Under the pieces are notes generated by a model. The model ran no database searches. It saw only the letters and a program-made list of their open reading frames with translations, and had not been told where the DNA came from. From Clostridiaceae bacterium (GTDB taxonomy: Bacteria; Bacillota; Clostridia; DSM-8532): DNA of 64,000 nucleotides. Below, piece after piece: positions 44,508 to 53,327 of the stretch. Positions within the stretch are counted from its first letter, which is position 1; every line of letters starts with the position of its first letter. The position numbers were made by a program, and so were the translations under genes. The DNA lies in assembly GCA_012719645.1 (NCBI GenBank), contig JAAXZX010000004.1, forward strand, positions 30,477 to 94,476, read 5' to 3'.

Positions 44508-45350
44508 ATGAGTGTAGTCATACCCGTTGCCATTGTAGGGGGTCTTGCCTTGTTTTTTGGCGTTGGCCTTTCCTTTGCCTCCAGGGTTTTTGCCGTGAAG
44601 GTCGACGATAGGGTAGAGAAAGTAAGGGAACTGCTCCCGGGGGCCAATTGCGGCGCCTGCGGCTTTTCAGGCTGTGACGGGCTTGCTGAGGCCATCGTGA
44701 ATGACGGGGTTTCTCCCAGTAAATGTACGGTAAACACCAAGGAAGGCATTAATGCCATAGCGGAGTTTTTGGGCATTGATGAGGGTGAAGTTTCCCAGAT
44801 GGTTGCCCGGGTCATCTGCGAGGGCACCTGGAGAAACGCCGGAATGAAATATGATTATCAGGGCGTCCATGACTGCCATGCGGCCAATATGCTTTCAGGG
44901 GGAATGTCCCAGTGCTTCTACGGCTGCATAGGCCTGGGCTCCTGCCAGCATGCGTGTCCCTTCGGCGCCATAGAAGCGGTAAACGGACTGGCAAGGGTTA
45001 ATCCGGAAAAATGCACAGGCTGCGGAATCTGTGCTTCCCAGTGTCCCAAGGGCATAATCAAGCTTGTTCCGGTACTTACAGGATATACCGTCCTGTGCGC
45101 CAACCATGAGAAGGGCGGTATTGCCAAGAAGAACTGCAAGGTATGCTGCATAGGCTGTATGAAGTGCCAGAAGGTATGCCCCAACGATGCCATTACGGTC
45201 AGGGAATACCTTGCCGAGATAGATTACACTAAGTGCGTAAACTGCGGCAAGTGTGCGGAGGTTTGTCCCCAGTCCTGCATTCATGACGCCATGCATGAAC
45301 GCCTGCCGTATGAGCCGGATGACCAACAGCAGGCTGCCAATGCTCAATGA
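44508..45350 (+). CDS. rnfB: Rnf complex subunit RnfB (iron-sulfur protein, ferredoxin input)
   Basis: A 280-residue protein with AGGAGGTCG upstream. N-terminal membrane helix (PVAIVGGLALFFGVGLSFA), the 4Fe-4S domain GANCGACGFSGCDGLAEAI, then several CxxCxxCxxxCP clusters (CIGLGSCQHACPFG, CTGCGICASQCPKG, CCIGCMKCQKVCPN, CVNCGKCAEVCPQS). It accepts electrons from reduced ferredoxin. Last gene of the operon; a terminator follows. Confidence 0.96.
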   Translation: MSVVIPVAIVGGLALFFGVGLSFASRVFAVKVDDRVEKVRELLPGANCGACGFSGCDGLAEAIVNDGVSPSKCTVNTKEGINAIAEFLGIDEGEVSQMVARVICEGTWRNAGMKYDYQGVHDCHAANMLSGGMSQCFYGCIGLGSCQHACPFGAIEAVNGLARVNPEKCTGCGICASQCPKGIIKLVPVLTGYTVLCANHEKGGIAKKNCKVCCIGCMKCQKVCPNDAITVREYLAEIDYTKCVNCGKCAEVCPQSCIHDAMHERLPYEPDDQQQAANAQ

Positions 45351-45392
45351 AATCAGCCATTGCGCTGCAGTACGGAATAATGCTGAGATCAC

Positions 45393-45426
45393 GAGGCCGC
45401 CAGCCGGATATAAGGCTGACGGCCTC
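45393..45426 (+). terminator. Terminator of the rnf operon
   Basis: GAGGCCG/CGGCCTC with inner AGCC/GGCT pairing, followed by TTATTGTTT, 43 bases after rnfB. Confidence 0.82.
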
Positions 45427-45555
45427 TTATTGTTTGGCCGGCCGCACCTTAAAGGCTCTCATCAATCCTGCGGCAGCCAACATTCTGGTATAATGGGAAT
45501 AATATCAGACAATCGCCCCGGAGAAACCGTATAATCCAAGGTTAGGGGAAAAGGT

Positions 45556-46080
45556 ATGCAGGATTATGAGATTGTCAGGCTCTGCCTCCAGGGCAGGACG
45601 GAATACTTTGAGAGATTGGTTGAAAAGTACCAGAAGCTTGTTTATTCATTGGCCAGGACCAGCCTGAAGGATCCGCAGCTTGCCGAGGATGCTGCCCAGG
45701 AAGCCTTTACGAAAGCTTACAGGCATCTTGCATCCTATAATCCGGAATACAAGTTTTCCACCTGGATTGCCCGCATTACGTCCAATACCTGCACCGATCT
45801 GATGAGAAAAAGAAAGGATTTCTGCCCTATAGACGATGCCCTGGAAGTGACGGATCCTGAAAGCACTCCCGAGCAGCAGGTAATAGGCCGGGAAACCAAG
45901 AGCAGGCTTGAAGCCCTCATAGAAGGCCTTGACCCAAAGTATAAACAGCCGCTGATGCTTTATCATATGTCAGGAATGAAGTATGAAGAGATTGCAGAAT
46001 ATTTGAAAGTACCTATGAGCATAGTAAAAAACCGGATATACAGGGCGAGAAAAATGCTGAAGCAGGCAATGGAGGATTGA
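45556..46080 (+). CDS. ECF-type RNA polymerase sigma factor
   Basis: A 174-residue sigma-70 family protein. Region 2 reads FERLVEKYQKLVYSLARTSLKDPQLAEDAAQEAFTKAYRHL and NPEYKFSTWIARITSNTCTDLMRKR; region 4 has YHMSGMKYEEIAEYLKVPMSIVKNRIYRARKML. The SigW/SigE-like ECF class. GGGGAAAAGGT precedes the ATG. The adjacent gene (4 bases apart) encodes a membrane zinc-finger anti-sigma, so this is a signalling pair. Stimulus and regulon are unknown. Confidence 0.93.
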   Translation: MQDYEIVRLCLQGRTEYFERLVEKYQKLVYSLARTSLKDPQLAEDAAQEAFTKAYRHLASYNPEYKFSTWIARITSNTCTDLMRKRKDFCPIDDALEVTDPESTPEQQVIGRETKSRLEALIEGLDPKYKQPLMLYHMSGMKYEEIAEYLKVPMSIVKNRIYRARKMLKQAMED

Positions 46081-46084
46081 CGCC

Positions 46085-46633
46085 ATGAAGAAATGCATAA
46101 CCCCCAGGGATTTTAACCGGTTTATGGATGATTCACCCGACCCGCGGTTCATAGCCAGGCTTGAAGCTCATTGCAGGGATTGTGAAAAATGCGCCCGGGA
46201 ACTGGAATCATGGACGGACCTGAAGGAGAAGCTCAGCAGCGCTTCGCGCATAGCCATGCCTGCCGGCTTCAAGGAAAAGGTCATGTCCCGTGTTGTGAAG
46301 GAAAAGATCCTCCCAGCGCAGCCCGCGGCGGGCACAAGGCAGTTCCTGGCTGCTGCCATCTTCTTTCTTGCTGCCCTGTACAGCATCTTTCGGCCGCTCC
46401 TGCGCCCCCTGCTCCTGGATATGGTCTCCCGCTCCGTAAAATCGATATCGGTTTTGCTGTATAACTTCCTAAGCTCCATGGGGATTGATCCCGCCGTACT
46501 GATCAGGTTCTTCGGAAATATCCTGGCCAACCTGCCCAACCTGGTTCCCTTCTTCATGGCAGGCACTGCTGTCATGACCGTGGTCTTTGTCCTTCTGATC
46601 CTGAGGGGAAGAACCGCACGCCAGTCTGGCTGA
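46085..46633 (+). CDS. Membrane anti-sigma factor with ZAS zinc-binding motif
   Basis: A 182-residue protein. N-terminal cytoplasmic domain with HCRDCEKC, an exact Hx3Cx2C ZAS motif (His29, Cys33, Cys36), then a linker and two or three hydrophobic segments (FLAAAIFFLAALYSIF; FFMAGTAVMTVVFVLLIL). It should hold the ECF sigma factor inactive until a stress signal is received. There is only a short extracellular stretch, so sensing may occur within the membrane. Co-transcribed with its sigma factor. Confidence 0.87.
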   Translation: MKKCITPRDFNRFMDDSPDPRFIARLEAHCRDCEKCARELESWTDLKEKLSSASRIAMPAGFKEKVMSRVVKEKILPAQPAAGTRQFLAAAIFFLAALYSIFRPLLRPLLLDMVSRSVKSISVLLYNFLSSMGIDPAVLIRFFGNILANLPNLVPFFMAGTAVMTVVFVLLILRGRTARQSG

Positions 46634-46721
46634 GGACCATATATGGACTTTTATTTTTTAATGTCCTATTATATAATAAGAAATGCAGTTACTTGGGAAC
46701 AGGCGGGAGGAAGTATTAACT

Positions 46722-46985
46722 ATGGTAGAAAGAGAAGTCACTATATCGAGCAAAACTGGTCTGGAGTCCAAGATGGCAGCGAAGTTGATCCAAAAAGCCT
46801 CGGAATATGAGTCCAATATATGGATCCAGAAGAATGAACGGAAGGCAAACGCCAAAAGCCTGCTGGGCCTTCTTTCCCTGGGGATCAGTCCCGGAGACAG
46901 GATAACCATAATAACCGATGGCCGGGATGAGGAAAAAGCCATCAATGATTTGGAGGCATTCGCTAAAAACGGAATGACGGAATAG
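46722..46985 (+). CDS. Crh-like HPr-family protein lacking the phosphorylatable histidine
   Basis: An 87-residue protein; the ATG at 46722 follows GGGAGGAAG, whereas the track ORF adds 13 codons. The HPr fold is clear: KTGLESKMAAKLIQKAS, KANAKSLLGLLSLGI, GDRITIITDG. Position 15 is Glu instead of the PTS His (HPr has GLHARP), while Ser46 (KSLLGL) is kept. That is the pattern of Crh, a regulator phosphorylated at Ser46 by HPr kinase and acting through CcpA. It should not carry PTS phosphate. HPr kinase and CcpA are not in the window. Confidence 0.85.
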   Translation: MVEREVTISSKTGLESKMAAKLIQKASEYESNIWIQKNERKANAKSLLGLLSLGISPGDRITIITDGRDEEKAINDLEAFAKNGMTE

Positions 46986-46993
46986 AGAATAAT

Positions 46994-47024
46994 AAAACCG
47001 TCGGCTTCAGGGCCGGCGGTTTTG
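46994..47024 (+). terminator. Intrinsic terminator after the Crh-like gene
   Basis: AAAACCGTCGGC and GCCGGCGGTTTT form a stem around TTCAGG, followed by TTTTG, a typical terminator. Confidence 0.85.
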
Positions 47025-47058
47025 TTAAACCGGAACATGAACAGGAAAAGAGGCGAAG

Positions 47059-48888
47059 ATGAAACCAACCATCAGGGATACACTTAAAAATCTTCCCGAT
47101 TCACCGGGAGTTTATATCATGCGGGATAGCGACAATAAGGTCATCTATGTAGGCAAGGCCAAGGTCCTGAAGAACAGGGTAAGGTCCTATTTCCGGAACA
47201 GCCAGGACATGGACGCGAAGACCGCCGCGCTGGTGTCAAATGTGCAGTCCCTGGAGTATATAGTCACCCATACCGAGGAAGAGGCCTTTATCCTTGAGAA
47301 CACGCTTATCAAGAAATACAGGCCGAAATACAATATCATGCTCAAGGATGACAAGACCTATCCCCTTATCCGGGTAAGCGTCCAGGAGGATTATCCGCGC
47401 ATTGAGATCGTCAGGAAGGTCCAAAAGGATGGAGCCAGGTACTTCGGGACCTATGTGAAGGCCGGTGCTGTGAGGGAGAGCCTGGACATTATAAGGAGAC
47501 TGTTTCCCATCAGGACATGCAAAAGGAGCATCTCGCCGGACAAAAAGCAAAGGCCATGCCTTTACTGCCATATCGGGCTGTGCTCAGCACCCTGCAGCGG
47601 CAATATCTCAAAGCAGGATTATGACCTGCTGGTGCAGAATGCCTGCGCTTTCCTGGAAGGCAGGCAGGATGAAGTCGTCAAAAGGCTTGAAGAAGAGATG
47701 CGCCGCTATGCTGATGACCTGAAGTTTGAGAAGGCCGCGGCCATACGCGACCGGCTGAAAAGCGTAAACGAGCTTCTGAAAAAACAGGCGGTCTATTCCA
47801 CAAAGGCCGAGGAGCGGGATGTTATAGGGCTGTTCCTTGATGACTGGAACTGTGCGGCAAGCGTATTGTCCATCAGGTCCGGACGGCTTGTGGGCAAGCG
47901 TTCCTTCGTGCTGGAGGGCATGGGGGCGTCCACCCATGGAGCCGTGATGGGCTCATTCGTCCTCCAGTATTATGATGCCAACCCGGAGATACCCCGGGAG
48001 ATTGCGCTCCAGTATGAACCCGAATCCGTGGATGTCCTGGAGGAGATCCTGTCCAAGAAACGCGGCGGCAAGGTGACCCTGCTTGTCCCGAAAAGGGGTG
48101 TGAAGGCGGACCTTGTGGATATGGCCGAACAGAATGCCAGGGAAGAGCTGGAACTGTACAAGATGACGGTCCTGGCCCGAAACGCCCGGTCACAGGAGGC
48201 GCTTGTGAAGCTCAAAACAGCCCTCGGTCTCGATAAAGTTCCCTCGGTGATTGAGGCTTATGATATCTCCAATACAGGGGATACCGAGATTGTGGCATCC
48301 ATGGTGGTATTCAGGGAAGGCCGTGCCGATCACAGCCTTTACAGGCGTTTCAGGATGAAGGCTGTAACCGCGCAGAACGACTATGCAAGTATGCAGGAAA
48401 CCCTGCTGAGAAGGTTCGGACGTTATCTGGGCGGCACGGATGATGAAACCTTCGGGACACTCCCTGACCTGCTGCTTGTGGACGGGGGAACAGGCCATGT
48501 AAACGCGGCCAGGGAGGTGCTGGCCGACCTGGGAATTGAGGTCCCTGTATGGGGAATGGCCAAGGACGACAGGCACAGGTCCCACCGGCTGGTGAACGGG
48601 CAGGCAGGTATAGATCTCAGCCGTGACCAGGAGTTGCTGAGATTTATCGCATCGGTGCAGAACGAAGCCCACAGGTATGCCGTGGAATATAACAGGCATC
48701 TTCGCAGAAAGCGCCATCAGCAATCGGCGCTGGACCAGGTGCCGGGGATCGGGGAAGCCAAAAAGAAAGCCCTTCTGCGGGCTTTCGGCTCAGTGAAGAG
48801 AATAAGGGAGGCAAGCCTCGAGGAAATAAGCGCGGTCAAGGGGATCGGCCCGAAGCTTGCCGCCGTTATAAAGGAAAAGCTCGGTTGA
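47059..48888 (+). CDS. uvrC: Excinuclease ABC subunit C
   Basis: A 609-residue nuclease of nucleotide excision repair. Order: GIY-YIG domain (LPDSPGVYIMRDSDNKVIYVGKAKVLKNRV), a Cys-rich element (CYCH, CSAPC), UVR domain (EEMRRYADDLKFEKAAAIRDRL), RNase H-like C-terminal nuclease (EAYDISNTGDTEIVASMVVF, LLLVDGGTGHVNAA), and helix-hairpin-helix (VPGIGEAKKKALLRAF, VKGIGPKLAAVI). The full length is normal. It starts a unit after the terminator of the Crh-like gene. Confidence 0.97.
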   Translation: MKPTIRDTLKNLPDSPGVYIMRDSDNKVIYVGKAKVLKNRVRSYFRNSQDMDAKTAALVSNVQSLEYIVTHTEEEAFILENTLIKKYRPKYNIMLKDDKTYPLIRVSVQEDYPRIEIVRKVQKDGARYFGTYVKAGAVRESLDIIRRLFPIRTCKRSISPDKKQRPCLYCHIGLCSAPCSGNISKQDYDLLVQNACAFLEGRQDEVVKRLEEEMRRYADDLKFEKAAAIRDRLKSVNELLKKQAVYSTKAEERDVIGLFLDDWNCAASVLSIRSGRLVGKRSFVLEGMGASTHGAVMGSFVLQYYDANPEIPREIALQYEPESVDVLEEILSKKRGGKVTLLVPKRGVKADLVDMAEQNAREELELYKMTVLARNARSQEALVKLKTALGLDKVPSVIEAYDISNTGDTEIVASMVVFREGRADHSLYRRFRMKAVTAQNDYASMQETLLRRFGRYLGGTDDETFGTLPDLLLVDGGTGHVNAAREVLADLGIEVPVWGMAKDDRHRSHRLVNGQAGIDLSRDQELLRFIASVQNEAHRYAVEYNRHLRRKRHQQSALDQVPGIGEAKKKALLRAFGSVKRIREASLEEISAVKGIGPKLAAVIKEKLG

Positions 48889-48960
48889 AAAGGAACGGGT
48901 AATTATTCGACACATGCCGCAGTATGATAGGGTAAGAATCTTTTACTGCGAGCCGGACAA

Positions 48961-49836
48961 ATGAATCTTGGCATGATTCTGCCCCATGAAGCCAACCATG
49001 GGAAAGAAACCGGAAAGGTAACCCGCCGCATACTGTCGGCACTGTCAGTGGTCCCCCCATGCATCGGAATCAGAAGGATTATGCTGGATCCGAACATCAG
49101 CCTTGTCATATGCAGCATTCCATATTCCCGCGGCCGCTCCTCGCAGAACAACGGGCCGGACAGGCGGCTGAAACGGAGGCTGGACAGGATACTCGCAGAA
49201 GAGGGAGTCCTTTCTGTAATTGAGCATCCGGACATAAAAAACCTGTATGGTTCCCACAAGACCAGGTATGAATCCTACCTGACCGATATCGCCGTTTCCC
49301 GTTTTACCGAACTTTTGGGCATCGTACATCGGGGCATGGGGCTGGGCCGCATGGAAATAACAGTTACCGGCTGCCAGCGCCACCTGGAATATGCCATAAC
49401 AAGGTTGATATCCCTGGTAAAAACCATCAATGTGCTGATCCCTGAAGGGTTCCGGGAACCAGGGAAGGCCGAGGAAGCCTTTGATGAAACCGGGATTCCG
49501 GTCCATATTACCACCGATCCCGGGGTACTCAGAAGGACACCCCTGTGGATACGGTTTCCCGATGATCATGAAAGCTTTGACTGCCTGCCCGCTGTCTATA
49601 CAGGCAGGATTATCGACCTGGGGGCCCTCAAGGTTATTGACACAAGGGCAAAAAGGATTTACGATATATGCCTGGAGCTTCCCGAATCCATACTGGGTGA
49701 AACGGGGCCATTGCCCGACCAGTTGAGATACCTGCGGCTCCCCGGTTTTCTTGCGGCAAACTGTGCCAATGCCTGGGGTGAAAGCGCTGCCGAGGCTTCA
49801 ATCCGGCTGAACATGCGACTGAATCTTAAACCTTGA
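48961..49836 (+). CDS. Conserved hypothetical protein, possible Rossmann-type fold
   Basis: Not recognised. 291 residues, soluble. The middle has MEITVTGCQRHLEYAITRLISLVKTINVLIPEG, which resembles a beta-alpha-beta nucleotide-binding unit, and TTDPGVLRRTPLWIRFPDD. Start uncertain: no good ribosome binding site before ATG 48961. A 16-codon ORF (48914, MPQYDRVRIFYCEPDK) in another frame overlaps it at ATGA. That may be a coupled leader peptide, or the gene may carry a frameshift near its start. It lies between uvrC and greA. Confidence 0.6.
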   Translation: MNLGMILPHEANHGKETGKVTRRILSALSVVPPCIGIRRIMLDPNISLVICSIPYSRGRSSQNNGPDRRLKRRLDRILAEEGVLSVIEHPDIKNLYGSHKTRYESYLTDIAVSRFTELLGIVHRGMGLGRMEITVTGCQRHLEYAITRLISLVKTINVLIPEGFREPGKAEEAFDETGIPVHITTDPGVLRRTPLWIRFPDDHESFDCLPAVYTGRIIDLGALKVIDTRAKRIYDICLELPESILGETGPLPDQLRYLRLPGFLAANCANAWGESAAEASIRLNMRLNLKP

Positions 49837-49861
49837 CACAGGTTGCGGCGTACACTATAAT
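49833..49861 (+). promoter_or_regulatory. Consensus sigma-A promoter for greA
   Basis: TTGACA (49833-49838), 17 bases, TATAAT (49856-49861): a perfect consensus promoter overlapping the end of the upstream gene. The start site near 49868 leaves a ~60-base leader. It contains two near-identical 16-mers, GTAATGCTAAAAAGGG (49867) and GCAATACTAAAAAGGG (49905). Confidence 0.85.
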
Positions 49862-49929
49862 GAAACGTAATGCTAAAAAGGGTATTAATATTTATTGGGG
49901 GCACGCAATACTAAAAAGGGGAGAAAAAA

Positions 49930-50409
49930 ATGGATCGCAACAAAGAAGTCCTTCTTACCTACGAAGGTCTGAAAAAGCTTGAGGAAGAGCTCGAATATCT
50001 TAAGGGGGAAAAACGCAAGGAGATTGCCGAAAGGATCAAGGCGGCACTAACCTTTGGAGATATAGCCGAGAACTCGGAGTACGACGAAGCGAAGAATGAG
50101 CAGGCTCAGAACGAAGCCCGCATATTAGAACTGGAAACACTGCTGAAGCAGGCAACCGTTATCGATGAGGATGAGGTGGACACACAGACAGTCAACCTTG
50201 GCACCCGCGTTAAAATCATGGAACTCAAGTCAAAGGAAGAGGTTGAGTACCACATCGTGGGTTCTGCCGAAGCCGACCCCATCTCATTCAAGATATCCAA
50301 CGAATCCCCTGTTGGCAGGGCGCTCATGGGGCACAAGGCAGGGGATACCATTGAGGTGGAAGTGCCTGGAGGGAAGCTTAAGTACAAGATAATTAACATC
50401 CATAAGTAG
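49930..50409 (+). CDS. greA: Transcription elongation factor GreA
   Basis: A 159-residue protein that rescues backtracked RNA polymerase by stimulating transcript cleavage. N-terminal coiled coil ([32 protein letters not shown]) with acidic tip residues [16 protein letters not shown], and a C-terminal FKBP-like domain ([36 protein letters not shown]). AAAGGGGAG precedes the ATG. lysS follows with its own promoter. Family identity is certain. Confidence 0.96.
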   Translation: MDRNKEVLLTYEGLKKLEEELEYLKGEKRKEIAERIKAALTFGDIAENSEYDEAKNEQAQNEARILELETLLKQATVIDEDEVDTQTVNLGTRVKIMELKSKEEVEYHIVGSAEADPISFKISNESPVGRALMGHKAGDTIEVEVPGGKLKYKIINIHK

Positions 50410-50418
50410 GAAAGCCTA

Positions 50419-50602
50419 TTGTTTGTCAGATTGCAATCATGTATAATATAACTTTGATACGGAACACAGTTTACATAATATATGTAAGCTGTTTTCTTTT
50501 ATGGCCTTCTTTGGCCTTCAGGCGGTCCCGGCCGCAGGACGGAGGCAGGGCGCTAAAGCCAAAGAAAACCGCTGCCAAATACGCACACCCGGGAGGAACT
50601 GT
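50419..50602 (+). promoter_or_regulatory. lysS promoter and structured leader
   Basis: TTGTTT (50419-50424), 17 bases, TATAAT (50442-50447). The ~150-base leader has a TTACAT/ATGTAA hairpin (50472-50488) and a larger stem CTTTGGC/GCCAAAG (~50509 and ~50568) enclosing a GC-rich stretch. No T-box motif (GGTGGNACC) or known riboswitch is visible. The longest track ORF reads through part of this leader in frame. Confidence 0.55.
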
Positions 50603-52096
50603 ATGTCAGAGATTATTGAAAACGCTGCCGAGATGCAGGATATTAATGAAGTAATGCGGATCAGGAGAGAAAAGCTTATTGAGCTTCAGAACTCCGGTGC
50701 GGATCCCTTCCGTATAGTCAAATATGATGTAACCCACAGGACGGCCGAAATAGTATCACAGTTTGAGACCTTTGAGGGTAAAAGGGTATCGGTTGCCGGC
50801 CGCCTGATGAGCAAGAGGGATATGGGAAAGTCATCATTCTGCGATATCCAGGACAGGGACGGCAAGATACAGTTATATGCCCGTATCAATGAACTGGGAG
50901 AAGAAAAATATACCGGCTTCAAGAAGCTGGATATCGGGGATATCATAGGTGTGACGGGAACGGTTTTCAAGACGCGCATGGGCGAGATTTCCATCAAGAT
51001 GGATGATTATGTGCTGCTGTCCAAATCCTTAAGGCCTCTGCCCGAAAAGTTCCATGGCCTCAAGGACACTGATACAAGGTACAGGCAGCGTTACCTGGAC
51101 CTTATTGTAAACCCTGAGGTGAAGAAAACCTTTATCACACGCAGCAGGATCATTTCCGCCATCAGGAGGTTTATGGACGAGCACGATTTCCTTGAGGTGG
51201 AAACCCCCATCCTCAACACCATCGCGGGAGGAGCCGCGGCACGCCCGTTCATCACACATCATAACACGCTGGATATCGACATGTACCTGCGAATAGCCCC
51301 GGAACTGTTCCTCAAGAGGCTTATCGTAGGGGGACTTGAAAGGGTTTATGAATTGGGACGCATGTTCAGGAACGAGGGGATGGATGTAAAGCACAACCCC
51401 GAATTCACCATGATGGAGATCTACCAGGCATACACCGATTATCATGGCATGATGCGATTGACGGAGGACCTGATATCCACCGTGGCCAGGGAGGTCATCG
51501 GTTCAATGAAGGTGGTTTACCAGGGACAGGAAATAGACCTGACCCCCCCATGGAAGAGGATTACCATGCAGGAAGCGGTGCTGATGTATGCCGGCGTGGA
51601 TTTCAGCAGGATCTCCGGCGATGAGGAAGCCCGCGCCATAGCCAGGGAGAAGGGACTCCAGCTGGAAGGCAGCCCTACTAAGGGTGAGGTCATGAGCCTG
51701 CTGTTCGAAGAGTTTGCGGAACCCAATCTGATCCAGCCCACCTTTGTCATGGATTATCCCGTGGAGATTTCTCCATTGACCAAAAGAAAGCCCGATAAGC
51801 CGGAACTGACCGAAAGGTTCGAACTGTTCATTACAGGAAGGGAATTCGGGAACGCCTACTCCGAACTCAACGATCCCATAGATCAGAAGGAGAGGTTCCT
51901 GGACCAGGTCAGGAAGAGAGAGGCAGGGGATGAAGAGGCCAATATGATGGATGATGATTTCATCGTAGCCCTGGAACACGGCCTGCCGCCCACGGGCGGT
52001 CTTGGAATAGGGGTGGACCGGCTTGTCATGCTTCTGACAGACTCCTATTCCATAAGGGATGTACTCCTTTTCCCGACAATGAAACCAAAGGAATGA
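50603..52096 (+). CDS. lysS: Lysyl-tRNA synthetase (class II)
   Basis: A 497-residue class II synthetase. ATG 50603 ([25 protein letters not shown]) follows GGGAGGAAC; the 34 residues upstream in the track ORF are low in family character. OB-fold anticodon domain ([23 protein letters not shown]), class II motif 1 ([15 protein letters not shown]), motif 2 ([29 protein letters not shown]) and motif 3 ([22 protein letters not shown]). A short gap leads into the J-like gene. Confidence 0.97.
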   Translation: MSEIIENAAEMQDINEVMRIRREKLIELQNSGADPFRIVKYDVTHRTAEIVSQFETFEGKRVSVAGRLMSKRDMGKSSFCDIQDRDGKIQLYARINELGEEKYTGFKKLDIGDIIGVTGTVFKTRMGEISIKMDDYVLLSKSLRPLPEKFHGLKDTDTRYRQRYLDLIVNPEVKKTFITRSRIISAIRRFMDEHDFLEVETPILNTIAGGAAARPFITHHNTLDIDMYLRIAPELFLKRLIVGGLERVYELGRMFRNEGMDVKHNPEFTMMEIYQAYTDYHGMMRLTEDLISTVAREVIGSMKVVYQGQEIDLTPPWKRITMQEAVLMYAGVDFSRISGDEEARAIAREKGLQLEGSPTKGEVMSLLFEEFAEPNLIQPTFVMDYPVEISPLTKRKPDKPELTERFELFITGREFGNAYSELNDPIDQKERFLDQVRKREAGDEEANMMDDDFIVALEHGLPPTGGLGIGVDRLVMLLTDSYSIRDVLLFPTMKPKE

Positions 52097-52115
52097 CTTG
52101 CCAGGAGGTCTTCAT

Positions 52116-52985
52116 ATGGACAGGAAGAGGGCCCTGGAAATCTTTGGCCTGCGTGAAGACGCAACTAATGAGACCATTGTAAAAAGGTATAATGTCCTGG
52201 TCAAAAAATTCAGGTATACCGACGCCAGTGATATCGGCTTTACCCGGGAAGAACTGGATGAAGCCTATAAGCTGCTGATGGGTATTGAGTACCGTGACCC
52301 GGAGGAAGAGAGGAGAAAGAAAGCCCGGCAGCAAAAACCCAACCCGGTTCTCAAGGCGCTCGGTATTGACTATGACAGGTTATCCAATTTTTTGTATTAT
52401 TATAAATGGACCATTTTAATCTGTATCCTTGCGGTTGTGTTTGTGATCTGGATCGTATCCAGTTTTGTCAATCGCGTTGATCCGGATTTCAAGCTCATCA
52501 TCGCCGGTGAAATATATGTAAGGGATATAGATGCTTTTGAAGGGAACCTCAAAGTCCTGATTAACACAAATGAACCGCAGGCGCAGCACATTCCCATCAG
52601 CGACCGGGTTGACCCTGCGGTCCTGCCTGCTTACGAGGAGAAACTTACGGTGGAAATCATGGCCGGTGAGAATGACGTCTTCATTCTCGACATGGCCCTT
52701 TACAACAGGCTGGCGCCCTTCGGCATATTTGTACCGCTGGATGACAGGCTGGAGGAGCTGGGAGGCGCGCCGTATGACGAAAGCCTGCTTATCTCCGCCC
52801 AGGCAGAGGATGGCGAAGAACCCCGGCCACCCAGGATGTATGGCGTGGATGTGACCGGAAGCAGTATACTTGAGGAGCAGGGCGTTACCGGGGACAGGAT
52901 GATTGCCGCGATAATGGTAAACGCAGAACATGCCGAAAATGCTGTTGAGTATATAAAAACACTGGTGGAGTCTGTCCGCCGGTAA
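52116..52985 (+). CDS. Membrane protein with degenerate J-domain-like N-terminus
   Basis: A 289-residue protein; ATG 52116 has CAGGAGGTC upstream (the track starts six codons earlier). The first ~55 residues have the helical pattern of a DnaJ domain (ALEIFGLREDATNETIVKRYNVLVKKF, then EELDEAYKLLMG), but the HPD tripeptide is absent (RYTDASD there instead). One membrane helix (WTILICILAVVFVIWIVSSF, residues ~98-118), then a ~165-residue extracellular region. No known function; DnaK stimulation is unlikely without HPD. Confidence 0.7.
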   Translation: MDRKRALEIFGLREDATNETIVKRYNVLVKKFRYTDASDIGFTREELDEAYKLLMGIEYRDPEEERRKKARQQKPNPVLKALGIDYDRLSNFLYYYKWTILICILAVVFVIWIVSSFVNRVDPDFKLIIAGEIYVRDIDAFEGNLKVLINTNEPQAQHIPISDRVDPAVLPAYEEKLTVEIMAGENDVFILDMALYNRLAPFGIFVPLDDRLEELGGAPYDESLLISAQAEDGEEPRPPRMYGVDVTGSSILEEQGVTGDRMIAAIMVNAEHAENAVEYIKTLVESVRR

Positions 52986-53003
52986 TTTTGAGGAGGGTAA
53001 CAG

Positions 53004-53327
53004 ATGTTTGAGTTGGTCGTGGATATGGACAGCAGTGAGGGCAGCGGAAAGGTGATATTGCTTCGCGGTGAAATTGACATCTATTCGGCGCCGGATTTCA
53101 AGGATAATCTTTTCCAGGCAATGGGGGACTGCAGGGAGGATATCGTCCTGGATTGCTCCGAGTTAGGCTATATAGACAGCATGGGGCTTGGCATCATGGT
53201 AGCCGCTCTGAAACGGGCAAGGCAGAATGACCGGAACATCAGGATCAGGAATCCCAGGACCAATGTGAAAAAACTGTTCAAGATCACGGGGCTTGACAAA
53301 GTATTCATTATGGAGGAATTGAAATGA
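53004..53327 (+). CDS. STAS-domain anti-sigma factor antagonist (SpoIIAA/RsbV type)
   Basis: A 107-residue protein with GAGGAGGGTAAC upstream. The STAS fold reads GKVILLRGEIDIYSAPDFKDNLF and DIVLDCSELGYIDSMGLGIMVAALKRA; Ser59 in IDSMGLG is the residue phosphorylated by anti-sigma kinases in this family. When dephosphorylated it would bind the kinase and free the sigma factor. It starts a module of four genes: antagonist, degenerate GHKL, sigma, intact GHKL. The next gene overlaps by four bases. Confidence 0.92.
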   Translation: MFELVVDMDSSEGSGKVILLRGEIDIYSAPDFKDNLFQAMGDCREDIVLDCSELGYIDSMGLGIMVAALKRARQNDRNIRIRNPRTNVKKLFKITGLDKVFIMEELK

